From Winogradskyella helgolandensis (GTDB lineage: Bacteria; Bacteroidota; Bacteroidia; Flavobacteriales; Flavobacteriaceae): a stretch of DNA of 64,000 nucleotides. The notes under the pieces were generated by a model that saw nothing but the letters and a program-made list of their open reading frames with translations, did no database searches and was not told the DNA's origin. Positions 18,899 through 28,238 of the stretch are shown here, piece by piece (positions within the stretch are counted from its first letter, which is position 1; each line of letters opens with the position of its first letter). The position numbers and the translations under genes are program-made. The stretch lies in assembly GCF_013404085.1 (NCBI RefSeq), contig NZ_JABFHO010000001.1:682001-746000 (forward strand), given 5' to 3'.

Positions 18899-19825
18899 AT
18901 GAGTAAATTAGTAATTGTTGGCACTGTAGCCTTTGATGCCATTGAAACCCCTTTTGGTAAAACCGATAAAATTCTTGGTGGTGCAGCAACATATATAGGT
19001 TTATCAGCCTCAAATTTTAATGTAGATTCAGCTGCAGTTTCTGTTGTTGGTGGAGATTTTCCGCAGGAATATTTAGATCTTCTAAAAAACAGAAACGTTG
19101 ATATTGAAGGTATAGAAATCGTGAAAGATGGTAAAACGTTCTTCTGGAGTGGAAAATACCATAACGATATGAACTCTCGCGACACGTTAGTTACAGAGTT
19201 AAATGTATTAGAACATTTTAATCCAGTTGTACCAGAAAATTATAAAGATGCAGACGTTGTGATGTTAGGTAATTTACATCCTGCAGTACAACAAGGTGTG
19301 CTAAACCAAATGACTAAAAAACCAAAATTAGCCATTTTAGACACCATGAATTTTTGGATGGATATTGCTCTAGACGATTTACTTTCTGTAATTAAAAACG
19401 TAGATGTTATTACTATTAATGACGAAGAAGCTAGACAATTATCTGGTGAGTACTCTTTAGTGGTTGCCGCAAGAAAGATTCATGAAATGGGACCAAAATA
19501 TGTGGTCATTAAAAAAGGAGAACATGGAGCATTGTTGTTTCATAATGGTAATGTATTCTATGCTCCTGCTCTTCCGTTAGAAGAAGTCTTTGATCCCACT
19601 GGTGCAGGTGATACCTTTGCTGGTGGGTTTGCTGGTTATTTAGCAAAAACAGGCGATTTTTCTTTTGAAAACATGAAAACAGCCGTCATCTACGGCTCAA
19701 CATTGGCCTCCTTTTGTGTTGAGAAATTTGGGACAGAGCGCATGCAAAATTTAACAGATAAAGAAATTTATAAACGATTAGACCAGTTTAAGAGTCTAAC
19801 CCAATTTGATATCGAATTAACATAA
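18899..19825 (+). CDS. PfkB-family sugar/nucleoside kinase
   Basis: A 308-aa ribokinase-fold kinase. N-terminal VGTVAFDAIETPFG and KILGGAATYIGLSAS resemble the substrate lid and Gly-Gly hinge. The C-terminal signature DPTGAGDTFAGGFAGYL carries the catalytic Asp and anion hole. It lies directly upstream of purF, with a terminator between. The substrate is not evident from sequence; a nucleoside or sugar are both possible. Confidence 0.9.
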   Translation: MSKLVIVGTVAFDAIETPFGKTDKILGGAATYIGLSASNFNVDSAAVSVVGGDFPQEYLDLLKNRNVDIEGIEIVKDGKTFFWSGKYHNDMNSRDTLVTELNVLEHFNPVVPENYKDADVVMLGNLHPAVQQGVLNQMTKKPKLAILDTMNFWMDIALDDLLSVIKNVDVITINDEEARQLSGEYSLVVAARKIHEMGPKYVVIKKGEHGALLFHNGNVFYAPALPLEEVFDPTGAGDTFAGGFAGYLAKTGDFSFENMKTAVIYGSTLASFCVEKFGTERMQNLTDKEIYKRLDQFKSLTQFDIELT

Positions 19826-19828
19826 ACT

Positions 19829-19857
19829 AACGCGCTCAGAAATTGAGCGCGTTTTTT
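19829..19857 (+). terminator. Intrinsic terminator after the PfkB kinase
   Basis: A 10-bp GC-rich perfect stem (19829-19838 with 19844-19853), 5-nt loop, followed by a run of T. It lies between the kinase stop and the purF start, so purF needs its own promoter. Confidence 0.93.
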
Positions 19858-19893
19858 ATTTCATTTTATAAAATTAATAGCGGAAAATTAATT

Positions 19894-21792
19894 ATGAGTG
19901 ATGCTTTAAAACATGAGTGTGGAATTGCACTTATTAGACTTTTAAAACCATTAGAATACTATAAAGAAAAGTACGGCAGTGCATTTTATGGTGTTAATAA
20001 AATGTATTTAATGATGGAAAAACAGCATAACCGTGGACAAGACGGAGCTGGTTTTGCAAGTATTAAATTAGACGTAAAGCCTGGTGAACGTTACATCAGT
20101 CGTGTGCGATCTATTGCACAGCAACCTATACAAGATATTTTCGCTCAGATTAATGAACGCATTAATGATGAGCTAACTAAAAATCCGGAATACCAAGACG
20201 ATGTGGATCTACAAAAAAAGAACATTCCCTATATAGGTGAAGTTTTATTAGGTCATGTGCGTTATGGCACCTTTGGGAAAAACAGTGTAGAAAGTGTTCA
20301 TCCGTTTTTAAGACAAAACAATTGGATGCACAGAAACCTTATTGTTGCTGGTAATTTCAATATGACCAATGTTAATGAATTATTCGATAATCTTATTGAA
20401 ATCGGTCAACACCCAAAGGAAAAAGCTGACACCATTACTGTAATGGAAAAAATAGGGCATTTCTTAGATGATGCCGTTTCAAAAATTTATAAAGACCTTA
20501 AAAAAGAAGGTTATAATAAAAGTGAATGTTCTCCTCTAATTGCAGAACGTTTAAAAGTTGGTAAAATATTAAAGCATGCTGCCAAAAATTGGGATGGAGG
20601 TTATGCTATGGCAGGTTTATTAGGCCATGGAGACTCATTTGTATTAAGAGATCCTTCAGGTATAAGACCAGCTTACTATTATAAAGATGATGAGATTGTT
20701 GTGGTAGCCTCAGAACGCCCTGTAATTCAAACCGTTTTTAACGTGCCTTTTGATGATGTAAAGGAACTAGAACCTGGACATGCTATCATTACCAAGAAAT
20801 CTGGTGAAACAAAAATCAAAAAAATATTAGAACCTTTAGAGCGAAAAGCGTGTTCTTTTGAACGTGTTTATTTTTCGCGTGGTAGTGATGCAGAAATATA
20901 CCAAGAGCGTAAAATGCTTGGTCGTTTATTAATGCCTAAAGTACTTGAAGCTATTAATAATGACACTAAAAATAGTGTGTTCTCCTATATTCCTAATACG
21001 GCGGAAACTTCGTTTTACGGTATGATAGAAACAGTTGAAGATCATCTCAACGAAAAGAAAACAGAATCCATACTTAAAGGAGGTGGTAAACTATCAGCAG
21101 AGACGGTTACGGAAATTCTATCTGAACGTCCAAGAATTGAAAAAATAGCCATTAAAGATGTAAAACTAAGAACCTTTATTACCGAAGATAGCAGTAGAGA
21201 TGATTTAGTTGCACACGTCTACGATGTTACTTATGGTGTTATAAAGCCAACTGACAACTTAGTTATCATTGATGATAGTATTGTTAGAGGTACAACGCTC
21301 AAAAAGAGTATTATTAAAATGATGGACCGATTAAACCCTAAAAAAATTGTTGTGGTTTCTTCTGCTCCTCAAATACGCTATATTGATTGTTATGGCATAG
21401 ACATGGCCAACCTTGAAACACTTATTGCTTTTAAAGCTGCTTTAGCATTATTAAAAGAAAATAACCAATATCATATTGTAGAAGAGATTTATAATAAGTG
21501 TATAGCGCAAGTCGAAAAGAAGGATAAGAATATCGTTAATTATGTAAAAGGTATTTATGCTAATTTTACTGACGAACAGATTTCTGATAAGATTTCAGAA
21601 TTACTAGGTGGAGAAGACATAAAAGCTGATGTAAAAATTATTTTTCAACCTGTTGAAAACCTGCACAAAGCCTGCCCGAAAAACTTAGGGGATTGGTACT
21701 TTACAGGAGATTATCCTACACCTGGTGGCAATAGAGTTGTAAATAGAGCATTTATTAATTTTTACGAGGGTAACAATAGACGTGCGTACTAA
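19894..21792 (+). CDS. purF: Amidophosphoribosyltransferase, long Bacteroidota form
   Basis: A 632-aa first committed enzyme of purine synthesis (PRPP plus glutamine to phosphoribosylamine). The glutaminase Cys is at residue 9 (HECGIAL), implying removal of a short propeptide. The glutamine site region is GHVRYGTFG. The PRPP-binding loop is VIIDDSIVRGTT in the phosphoribosyltransferase half. It is longer than the approx. 500-aa E. coli type, as usual in Bacteroidota, with inserts and a C-terminal extension. A TTG start at 19843 would lie inside the preceding terminator, so the ATG at 19894 is chosen. Confidence 0.94.
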   Translation: MSDALKHECGIALIRLLKPLEYYKEKYGSAFYGVNKMYLMMEKQHNRGQDGAGFASIKLDVKPGERYISRVRSIAQQPIQDIFAQINERINDELTKNPEYQDDVDLQKKNIPYIGEVLLGHVRYGTFGKNSVESVHPFLRQNNWMHRNLIVAGNFNMTNVNELFDNLIEIGQHPKEKADTITVMEKIGHFLDDAVSKIYKDLKKEGYNKSECSPLIAERLKVGKILKHAAKNWDGGYAMAGLLGHGDSFVLRDPSGIRPAYYYKDDEIVVVASERPVIQTVFNVPFDDVKELEPGHAIITKKSGETKIKKILEPLERKACSFERVYFSRGSDAEIYQERKMLGRLLMPKVLEAINNDTKNSVFSYIPNTAETSFYGMIETVEDHLNEKKTESILKGGGKLSAETVTEILSERPRIEKIAIKDVKLRTFITEDSSRDDLVAHVYDVTYGVIKPTDNLVIIDDSIVRGTTLKKSIIKMMDRLNPKKIVVVSSAPQIRYIDCYGIDMANLETLIAFKAALALLKENNQYHIVEEIYNKCIAQVEKKDKNIVNYVKGIYANFTDEQISDKISELLGGEDIKADVKIIFQPVENLHKACPKNLGDWYFTGDYPTPGGNRVVNRAFINFYEGNNRRAY

Positions 21793-21814
21793 AATATACG
21801 TTTAAAAGAGTCAT

Positions 21815-21846
21815 TAATCCGATAAAACAAGTAGTTTACCGGATTA
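21815..21846. other. Long imperfect hairpin downstream of purF
   Basis: TAATCCG (21815-21821) pairs with CGGATTA (21840-21846), with further pairing TAAA(A)C/GTTTA inside. There is no clean T-run, so it may be a weak purF terminator or an mRNA-stabilising 3' structure. Confidence 0.5.
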
Positions 21847-21891
21847 AAATGTCTTTCGTCCGATAATTGATTTGTTTTAACAAATTAAATA

Positions 21892-21899
21892 TACATTGG
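21892..21899 (+). promoter_or_regulatory. -7 box of first small-RNA unit
   Basis: TACATTGG resembles TAnnTTTG. A TTTG lies 17 bp upstream. The expected transcription start falls on the first bases of the conserved hairpin, about 5-6 nt downstream. Confidence 0.55.
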
Positions 21900-21902
21900 T
21901 CT

Positions 21903-21975
21903 CACCATAACATAAGTAGGTTAAGTTCATGGTAGATTTGGGGCAAAAAAAGGTGAACTTCGTTCACCTTTTTTT
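21903..21975 (+). ncRNA. Candidate small RNA, copy 1
   Basis: About 73 nt. A 5' hairpin (ACCAT+AAC at 21904-21911 pairing with GTT+ATGGT at 21925-21933, one bulged base) has a 13-nt loop containing GTAGG. A conserved linker AGATTTGGGGC follows, then a 14-bp intrinsic terminator (21945-21958 with 21962-21975, T7). The first approx. 48 nt are identical to copy 2 except for the bulged base, while the terminator stem differs in sequence but keeps its pairing. That pattern argues for a selected RNA rather than a passive DNA repeat. No ORF of note. Target or role unknown. Confidence 0.7.
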
Positions 21976-22002
21976 ATGCCCTTTTTTCATAAAGTATTAC
22001 TT

Positions 22003-22115
22003 TAAGTATTGTAACTCAACTTAGAGCGGGTTTTTACACTTACGACCTATTAAACAGTACACTTTCCACGCTTAGACTAATATATAGGTCGTTTATCCAA
22101 AAAATGCAATACTTA
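22003..22115. other. Nested inverted repeats between the two small-RNA units
   Basis: An outer 9-bp perfect pair (22003-22011 with 22107-22115) encloses an inner 9-bp perfect pair (22042-22050 with 22084-22092). As RNA it would form a long rod with an internal bubble. No coding potential was seen. Confidence 0.4.
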
Positions 22116-22129
22116 CATTATAGTCCACT

Positions 22130-22137
22130 TATATTTG
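22130..22137 (+). promoter_or_regulatory. -7 box of second small-RNA unit
   Basis: TATATTTG is an exact TAnnTTTG match, placed at the same distance (one base before CTCACC) as the box of copy 1. Confidence 0.6.
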
Positions 22138-22140
22138 ACT

Positions 22141-22212
22141 CACCATAACATAAGTAGGTTAAGTTTATGGTAGATTTGGGGCAAAAAGGATGAACGACTG
22201 TTCATCCTTTTT
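22141..22212 (+). ncRNA. Candidate small RNA, copy 2
   Basis: About 72 nt. It has the same 5' hairpin (22142-22149 with 22163-22171) and linker as copy 1. Its own 13-bp terminator (22183-22195 with 22200-22212) is built from different bases. The only change in the conserved part is C to T at the bulge. It lies 240 bp after copy 1 on the same strand. From its end to about 22390 nothing convincing is seen, only a stop-free reverse-strand stretch of about 46 codons without a start. Confidence 0.7.
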
Positions 22213-22392
22213 CATTTTCTGTTATTACCTAAATAGCTTCTTTTCTATTACACCTTATAGAAACAAAAAAACAGACTAACCCTAGCTTATCTTCTTTTAA
22301 TTCTTCAAGAATAAACTTGAAATCAAATTCAGAATCCAATTTAAGAACAAAACAAGCGGCTGGATGATTTAATTCAGTTCAACAACAAAACC

Positions 22393-23757
22393 TTATATAT
22401 TAATTCTTTTTGGACCATGGGTTAACCTAACTTGGTCTTTAACCAGTTGTTTTTTTAATCGGGAATTGTAAATAATTTTACCTAGAGCATACAAGGTAAA
22501 AAGGCATAGTATGATTAAAAGAGTAAGGGAAATAAATGCAACTAGAATTTCTTTGTTCTCAATTTTCTGTTCTTCTATTGAAATAAGACTTTGCTCTTCA
22601 GGATTGTAAAAGCCATGAATAGTAATTGGACATTCAAGACTTTCTTTTACGGAATTAAATGTGGCATTGGAAGGATGAAAAGTTTCAGATTTTAATTCTA
22701 AAATTTTTGTCGTAGGCTGAATGTTTTCAATCAATTTTTCCTCACTTTCGGCTTGCCTAATTTGCTTGTCATAATTCGTTATATGGTTCTTAAATTGAGA
22801 GTCAATGGTTTTGTTCAAGATAGAATCTGGTATACTTTCAGAATTGAACTTTTTAAATAGTGGATTACCCTTAATGTTATTTTTGAATGTTTCTTTATCA
22901 GGTTTAGTTATAGCTTTAGCTGGTAGAAAATACAAATGATTAAAACTAGATGAAGGGTCATTATAAATTCGATCGCGTTCAGATTTTGAAATGAGGGAAT
23001 TTTCACCTCTATAATCAGACATTATTTTAAACCGATGCACCCATGCATTTTCAATGGTAATATAACAGGGTTTGGAAATTGTGTTTAGTTCTTCAGCAGA
23101 ATTAAAAGTAATGGCATCACTTTCATTTTGAAATAATTGTAACACATTAAACCCTTTGTCTAAATCGCTATTCATAAATGAAAGCAACACCATAAATGGA
23201 GTGAGGAAAAGGGCTAAAAAACTAAAAAAATTAAGTGGATTAGCTTTATCTAGTCCATGTTCTAATTCGTAATTCAAAGACAGCGTATCATTCAGAGAAA
23301 CGACATATTGCGTAGCACTATCATTAGCAGCAACAGCACCATCCCGTAGAATGTATTCGTAATTAACTTTTTCCTTTTGTGATTTTAAATAGTTTCGCCA
23401 ATGCCATGGAATTTTAACGTTTGTTCCATTTATTTTGTCAAACCGACTTGTGGCTTTCCCATGATGAATAACGACGCGCTCATAAAATCCATTAGATTTT
23501 TGAACTTCAGAATTCACCTTGTGTTTCTTAAAGCCCTTAAAAAACCAATAGATGCCATACAAACACATTATTAAAATGCCGAAACAGACATTAATAAGTA
23601 CATTATAACCATCGAAACTGCTATAAACTGCTAAAGCCAAAAATGCAACTATGATCGTCAAAGCAATAAACAACCACATCAGTACTTTTTTAGTGTGCCT
23701 AATTTGCCTGGTGACAAACGCTAGTTCTTTAGAATTTAGGTTTCGTTCTTGAAACAT
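22393..23757 (-). CDS. Membrane protein of unknown function, four predicted TM segments
   Basis: 454 aa, not recognised. Visible hydrophobic segments are two near the N-terminus (about residues 28-48 and 54-74), one near 175-195 (FFSFLALFLTPFMVLLSF), and one near 405-428, with a basic tail. The loop between the third and fourth segments (about 210 aa) is polar and holds no motif I know. It lies at the downstream end of the rtcB-side genes in the same direction, but 172 bp away and across a palindromic repeat, so membership of the island is uncertain. Confidence 0.6.
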   Translation of the reverse strand: MFQERNLNSKELAFVTRQIRHTKKVLMWLFIALTIIVAFLALAVYSSFDGYNVLINVCFGILIMCLYGIYWFFKGFKKHKVNSEVQKSNGFYERVVIHHGKATSRFDKINGTNVKIPWHWRNYLKSQKEKVNYEYILRDGAVAANDSATQYVVSLNDTLSLNYELEHGLDKANPLNFFSFLALFLTPFMVLLSFMNSDLDKGFNVLQLFQNESDAITFNSAEELNTISKPCYITIENAWVHRFKIMSDYRGENSLISKSERDRIYNDPSSSFNHLYFLPAKAITKPDKETFKNNIKGNPLFKKFNSESIPDSILNKTIDSQFKNHITNYDKQIRQAESEEKLIENIQPTTKILELKSETFHPSNATFNSVKESLECPITIHGFYNPEEQSLISIEEQKIENKEILVAFISLTLLIILCLFTLYALGKIIYNSRLKKQLVKDQVRLTHGPKRINI

Positions 23758-23889
23758 TTTTTACTTGGAGTACTTTGGCTTCAAAAGTCGGGAAATTAAA
23801 GGATATAATAGTTTGGATTGGGACTAAAAATGCAGACCACTTTGAGTAAATCTGCTTTTTCTTTCAATGGATACATGGTTAAACCTTAT

Positions 23890-23922
23890 AGACCTGCAAG
23901 GGTCTTAAAACCTCATAGGTCT
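23890..23922. repeat. Dispersed palindromic repeat, copy 1
   Basis: Of the type AGACCTG-N-AGG...AAAACCT-N-AGGTCT, about 33 bp and able to form a hairpin. Related copies are at 26227, 34190 and 59702. Confidence 0.65.
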
Positions 23923-23929
23923 TTTACTA

Positions 23930-24343
23930 TTAGGTATTAAAATTCCATTTCACTTTTTCCCATACTTCTCTTATATATGGTGTAATAGCAAAGACATTAT
24001 CTCGTTCAGATTGAAGCTGGCACCAATATACAATTGTTGAATAGTGAAGAAAGTATTCCTTTTCTAATATTATTTTACACGTTTTCCAATTGTCTTGATG
24101 GTCTTCATCAAATTCAGCAGCTACATCATCTAATGAAGAGACAATTAATCCCATTAAAGTAAATTTATCATCATCATTATCTAATTCGTTTTGATAAACT
24201 GAAATAAAATCACTAATTCTTCCTGAATCAGAAATTTCTAATTCCCAATCTTGCATGTTTCTATCCCAATAAAGTCCAAACCTCCTTGAGAGCTTTTCTT
24301 CTGAAACACCAGAAGGATATCGCATATGTTGTTCAAAATCCAT
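23930..24343 (-). CDS. Hypothetical protein in rtcB-nucleotidyltransferase operon
   Basis: 137 aa, acidic, no signal peptide or TM segment, no recognised domain. Its start codon overlaps the stop of the preceding nucleotidyltransferase by one base (24343), so it is very probably translationally coupled to it and part of the RNA-repair unit. Tryptophan-rich patches (YWDRNMQDWELEI, IREVWEKVKW) and an acidic centre (DNDDDK, EFDEDHQD) are the only notable features. It could be a partner or immunity-like small protein; no function is claimed. Confidence 0.7.
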   Translation of the reverse strand: MDFEQHMRYPSGVSEEKLSRRFGLYWDRNMQDWELEISDSGRISDFISVYQNELDNDDDKFTLMGLIVSSLDDVAAEFDEDHQDNWKTCKIILEKEYFLHYSTIVYWCQLQSERDNVFAITPYIREVWEKVKWNFNT

Positions 24344-25407
24344 TACTTAAGTTTTATATTAGTATAAAAATTGTTTCTAATTTCATAAACTATTTTATTA
24401 ATACTATCTAAGTCCGGTTTTTCCATTAATTGGGAATTATTATAAATAGAATTAAGTTGTTCTTTCATAGTCTCTGCTCTAGAAACCAAATCGTCATATT
24501 CGAATTCAGCATTTTTTATAGACAATAAATAATCTCTATCCTTTCGTCTTACATTAATTGCATTGTTTAGTCCAATTTCTTTTGCCATATGTAACAACCT
24601 AAAGGTATGCATCATGTTTTTTGCATCGTAATTTTTGCTGTGCGAAATATTACTTTTATAGCGTGCATCATTTCTTTTATCTACCCAATCCCAATATTCT
24701 TTATACTTTTTGCAATAAGTGGAATAACCATCTATATTAAAATAAAGTAGCGCGATAGGTTTTTCTGATTTAGGTACCGAACTTAAACAAACTTCATTGG
24801 CATTTGTTCTTGCAATCCCGTTATAGTTTAAATTTTCATCATAAAATAAGTTATAACAATCCTTCATGTGAGACAATTTAACCAATCCGCAATGTTTTGG
24901 GCTTAGACAATTACTAGATATGTAATCCTTAAATAGAATCGATTGTTTTTCATCTCTAACATAGCAAAAATCTTCAATAGATTTTCTCTTCTTTTCCACA
25001 GGATTTACAATTTTCTTATTTAAACCTCTAGCTTTTTTGATCTGTGTAAATGCGTAATTAGCAAATGTGTTTTTACAAAGTTTTGATAAAAAATCTTCTT
25101 TTTTAATGGTATCAAATATGGGGTGTTTATAAAAAATACATTCTTTAGGAACATTTAAAAGTTCCATGATATTTGGATTGTTTTTTGAGAGCAATTCCAC
25201 AAATTTACTTAGCTCATAATAGGCAATATCATTTGTTTCGTTATTGACTTGTGCAATATAATTTAATGAATAATATTGTTCTATTGGCAATATAAATACA
25301 CCACGTATATCTGTATCAGACGTGGCAGTATCTAAGCCATAAGCTCTACTGCCACTAATACTCTCAAAGATTATTGAGCCTGATTTTTTTAATTCTTCAA
25401 TGGTCAT
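24343..25407 (-). CDS. Pol-beta-superfamily nucleotidyltransferase (YcgL/RlaP-like), long form
   Basis: 354 aa. The N-terminal minimal nucleotidyltransferase core has GS at 19-20 in SGSRAYGLDT and metal-binding Asp31 and Asp33 in SDTDIRGVF. A third acidic residue lies probably in the following strand (IAYYELSKF). The rest is helical with basic patches. Members of this COG3541-like group occur beside RtcB ligases and are proposed to add nucleotides to RNA ends before ligation. It overlaps the upstream nucleotidyltransferase gene by 4 bp (ATGA) and the downstream gene by 1 bp. Function in RNA repair is inferred from context. Confidence 0.85.
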   Translation of the reverse strand: MTIEELKKSGSIIFESISGSRAYGLDTATSDTDIRGVFILPIEQYYSLNYIAQVNNETNDIAYYELSKFVELLSKNNPNIMELLNVPKECIFYKHPIFDTIKKEDFLSKLCKNTFANYAFTQIKKARGLNKKIVNPVEKKRKSIEDFCYVRDEKQSILFKDYISSNCLSPKHCGLVKLSHMKDCYNLFYDENLNYNGIARTNANEVCLSSVPKSEKPIALLYFNIDGYSTYCKKYKEYWDWVDKRNDARYKSNISHSKNYDAKNMMHTFRLLHMAKEIGLNNAINVRRKDRDYLLSIKNAEFEYDDLVSRAETMKEQLNSIYNNSQLMEKPDLDSINKIVYEIRNNFYTNIKLK

Positions 25408-26150
25408 TTTATTACTTTTATGAAAAACTGATTAAACGCTTCAGGATTAGCTTTCTTTTTTATGACGCCATCTTTAACGCTATTATTTTCTTTTACAATA
25501 TCTCGAACCAATTGTATCAATACAGCATCCACAGGTTCATTGCTTTTTTCTGTTTTTTGACTTTTTAAATCTATTAAATCACTGAGAACTGAATGAAACT
25601 TCTCATCTACTATCTCATACAGTTCTATAAACAAAACTGGCGGAATGGTTTCGTTTTTATATATCCAATTCGCACACAAAGCAGTTCTTATGGCATAGAA
25701 AAAACTTTTCAGTGTCATTTCATCTGTGTCAAGAGTTTCTTCAAAACCCTTGCTCATACTGTGGTAATGATAAAACCCTGAAACAGGATTAAAGTTGTTT
25801 TCTGCTAAAGTTTTTATTTCGGTTAGAAAATTTTCATTTGCACTATATACGATAGGTGAAAATAACCATTCTGAGAAAGAAGCGTTAGATTTAGATAAGA
25901 GCTTTAATGCTTTTTTTAGTTCCCAACCTGATCCATCCAAATCATCTTCTGTCATAAATTCTATAGTATCTTTTTGTTCCCAGAGGCTTAAATACCATTC
26001 TTTTTTATGTTTATATACAAAACGAATATCATAATCAGAATCTGGTGATGCAAAACCCCAAGCTCTACTTCCAGATTCTACTGCGAATAGGATTTCTATG
26101 TTTTTATCTCTCTCTATTTCTGAGAGTTTTTGTAATATTTTAGTTCTCAT
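25404..26150 (-). CDS. Pol-beta-superfamily nucleotidyltransferase (YcgL/RlaP-like), short form
   Basis: 248 aa. Core motif ESGSRAWGFASPDSDYDIRFVY has Gly27-Ser28 and Asp39/Asp41. The third acidic position is likely in DTIEFMTEDDL. It is paralogous to the 354-aa protein encoded next, which starts within its last codons (4-bp overlap). A palindromic repeat separates it from rtcB about 110 bp upstream. Probable role: template-independent nucleotide transfer to damaged RNA ends, inferred from the family's association with RtcB. Confidence 0.86.
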   Translation of the reverse strand: MRTKILQKLSEIERDKNIEILFAVESGSRAWGFASPDSDYDIRFVYKHKKEWYLSLWEQKDTIEFMTEDDLDGSGWELKKALKLLSKSNASFSEWLFSPIVYSANENFLTEIKTLAENNFNPVSGFYHYHSMSKGFEETLDTDEMTLKSFFYAIRTALCANWIYKNETIPPVLFIELYEIVDEKFHSVLSDLIDLKSQKTEKSNEPVDAVLIQLVRDIVKENNSVKDGVIKKKANPEAFNQFFIKVIK

Positions 26151-26226
26151 TTTCTAGATACAATTTTTAAATAAAAGCAGACCAACCAAAGTGAGTCCGC
26201 TTCTACCTTTCTAAGGTTAAATTTTC

Positions 26227-26258
26227 AAACCTGCTAGGTTTTAAAAACCTGCGAGGTC
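26227..26258. repeat. Dispersed palindromic repeat, copy 2
   Basis: ACCTGCTAGGTTTT facing AAAACCTGCGAGGT, able to form a hairpin. It sits between rtcB and the nucleotidyltransferase genes. Confidence 0.7.
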
Positions 26259-26261
26259 CTC

Positions 26262-27710
<1,449 letters not shown>

Positions 27711-27727
27711 CTATTTTAATAACACTA

Positions 27728-27763
27728 CAAATATTATAGTGTAATGCGCAATAGTTTTGCGTA
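27728..27763 (-). promoter_or_regulatory. rtcB promoter with island operator (copy A)
   Basis: On the minus strand, AATATTTG (27728-27735) is a near-consensus -7 box about 54 bp before the rtcB start. Nine bp upstream is the 19-bp element TGCGCA-N7-TGCGTA (27745-27763, plus-strand reading). The same box, spacing and element recur before the tRNA-like array. The element occupies the place of a -33 box, suggesting an activator site. Confidence 0.7.
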
Positions 27764-28238
27764 GTATAAATTTTTTATCCTTTTTTTCTTTATGTTCATT
27801 TTGCCTTGATACATACTGCGAAGCACATCACGAGTTCCATAAAAATGAAAATCCACGAGTAAACGAACCAAAAAATCACAATCAAAATATAGGAAATTGC
27901 TAAAGCACCATTCACTTTCGGAATTCCGTGCTTGAAGCTTCGCTTCGCATCTACATTCCTTCGTTCATTATTTCTGAATTTTGATGTTTTCCGACCATGT
28001 CGAAATTTGGGACTTGAGTTTTTACTTGTTTATGTTTTCAACTCTTTGTCTTCTCTCGCATACTTATGTTTAAATGATGATTGCTAGCTCCGCGTTAGCG
28101 ATTACTCATTCACACTTATTTTACTAAATAGGAAATCGTGATTACTTCGTAGTTGCAACGGAATCCTTTTGCTTTTTCGCAAAAGATATAGTGGAAAGCG
28201 CGACCCAAACCTTTTTCGGTTTGGGTAACGCCATAACA
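27764..28238. other. Intergenic region between rtcB promoter and slipin
   Basis: About 475 bp without a convincing gene. It holds two strong hairpins just after the slipin stop: a 9-bp stem at 28203-28211/28218-28226 and a 7-bp stem near 28167-28187. Neither has a clear T-run. The reverse strand is stop-free from about 27966 to 27723 without a good start, running through the operator. I do not call a gene. Confidence 0.5.

Noticed and set aside
19843..19893. TTG start extending purF upstream
   Set aside because: The start lies inside the preceding terminator hairpin and would displace the catalytic Cys from its usual near-N-terminal position.
21903..22212. CRISPR-like repeat pair
   Set aside because: Only two copies, 240 bp apart, each with promoter-like box and terminator; no spacers or cas genes.
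22229..22374. Stop-free reverse-strand stretch of about 46 codons (ends ...NRKEAI)
   Set aside because: No start codon and no recognisable family; could be a remnant but cannot be supported.
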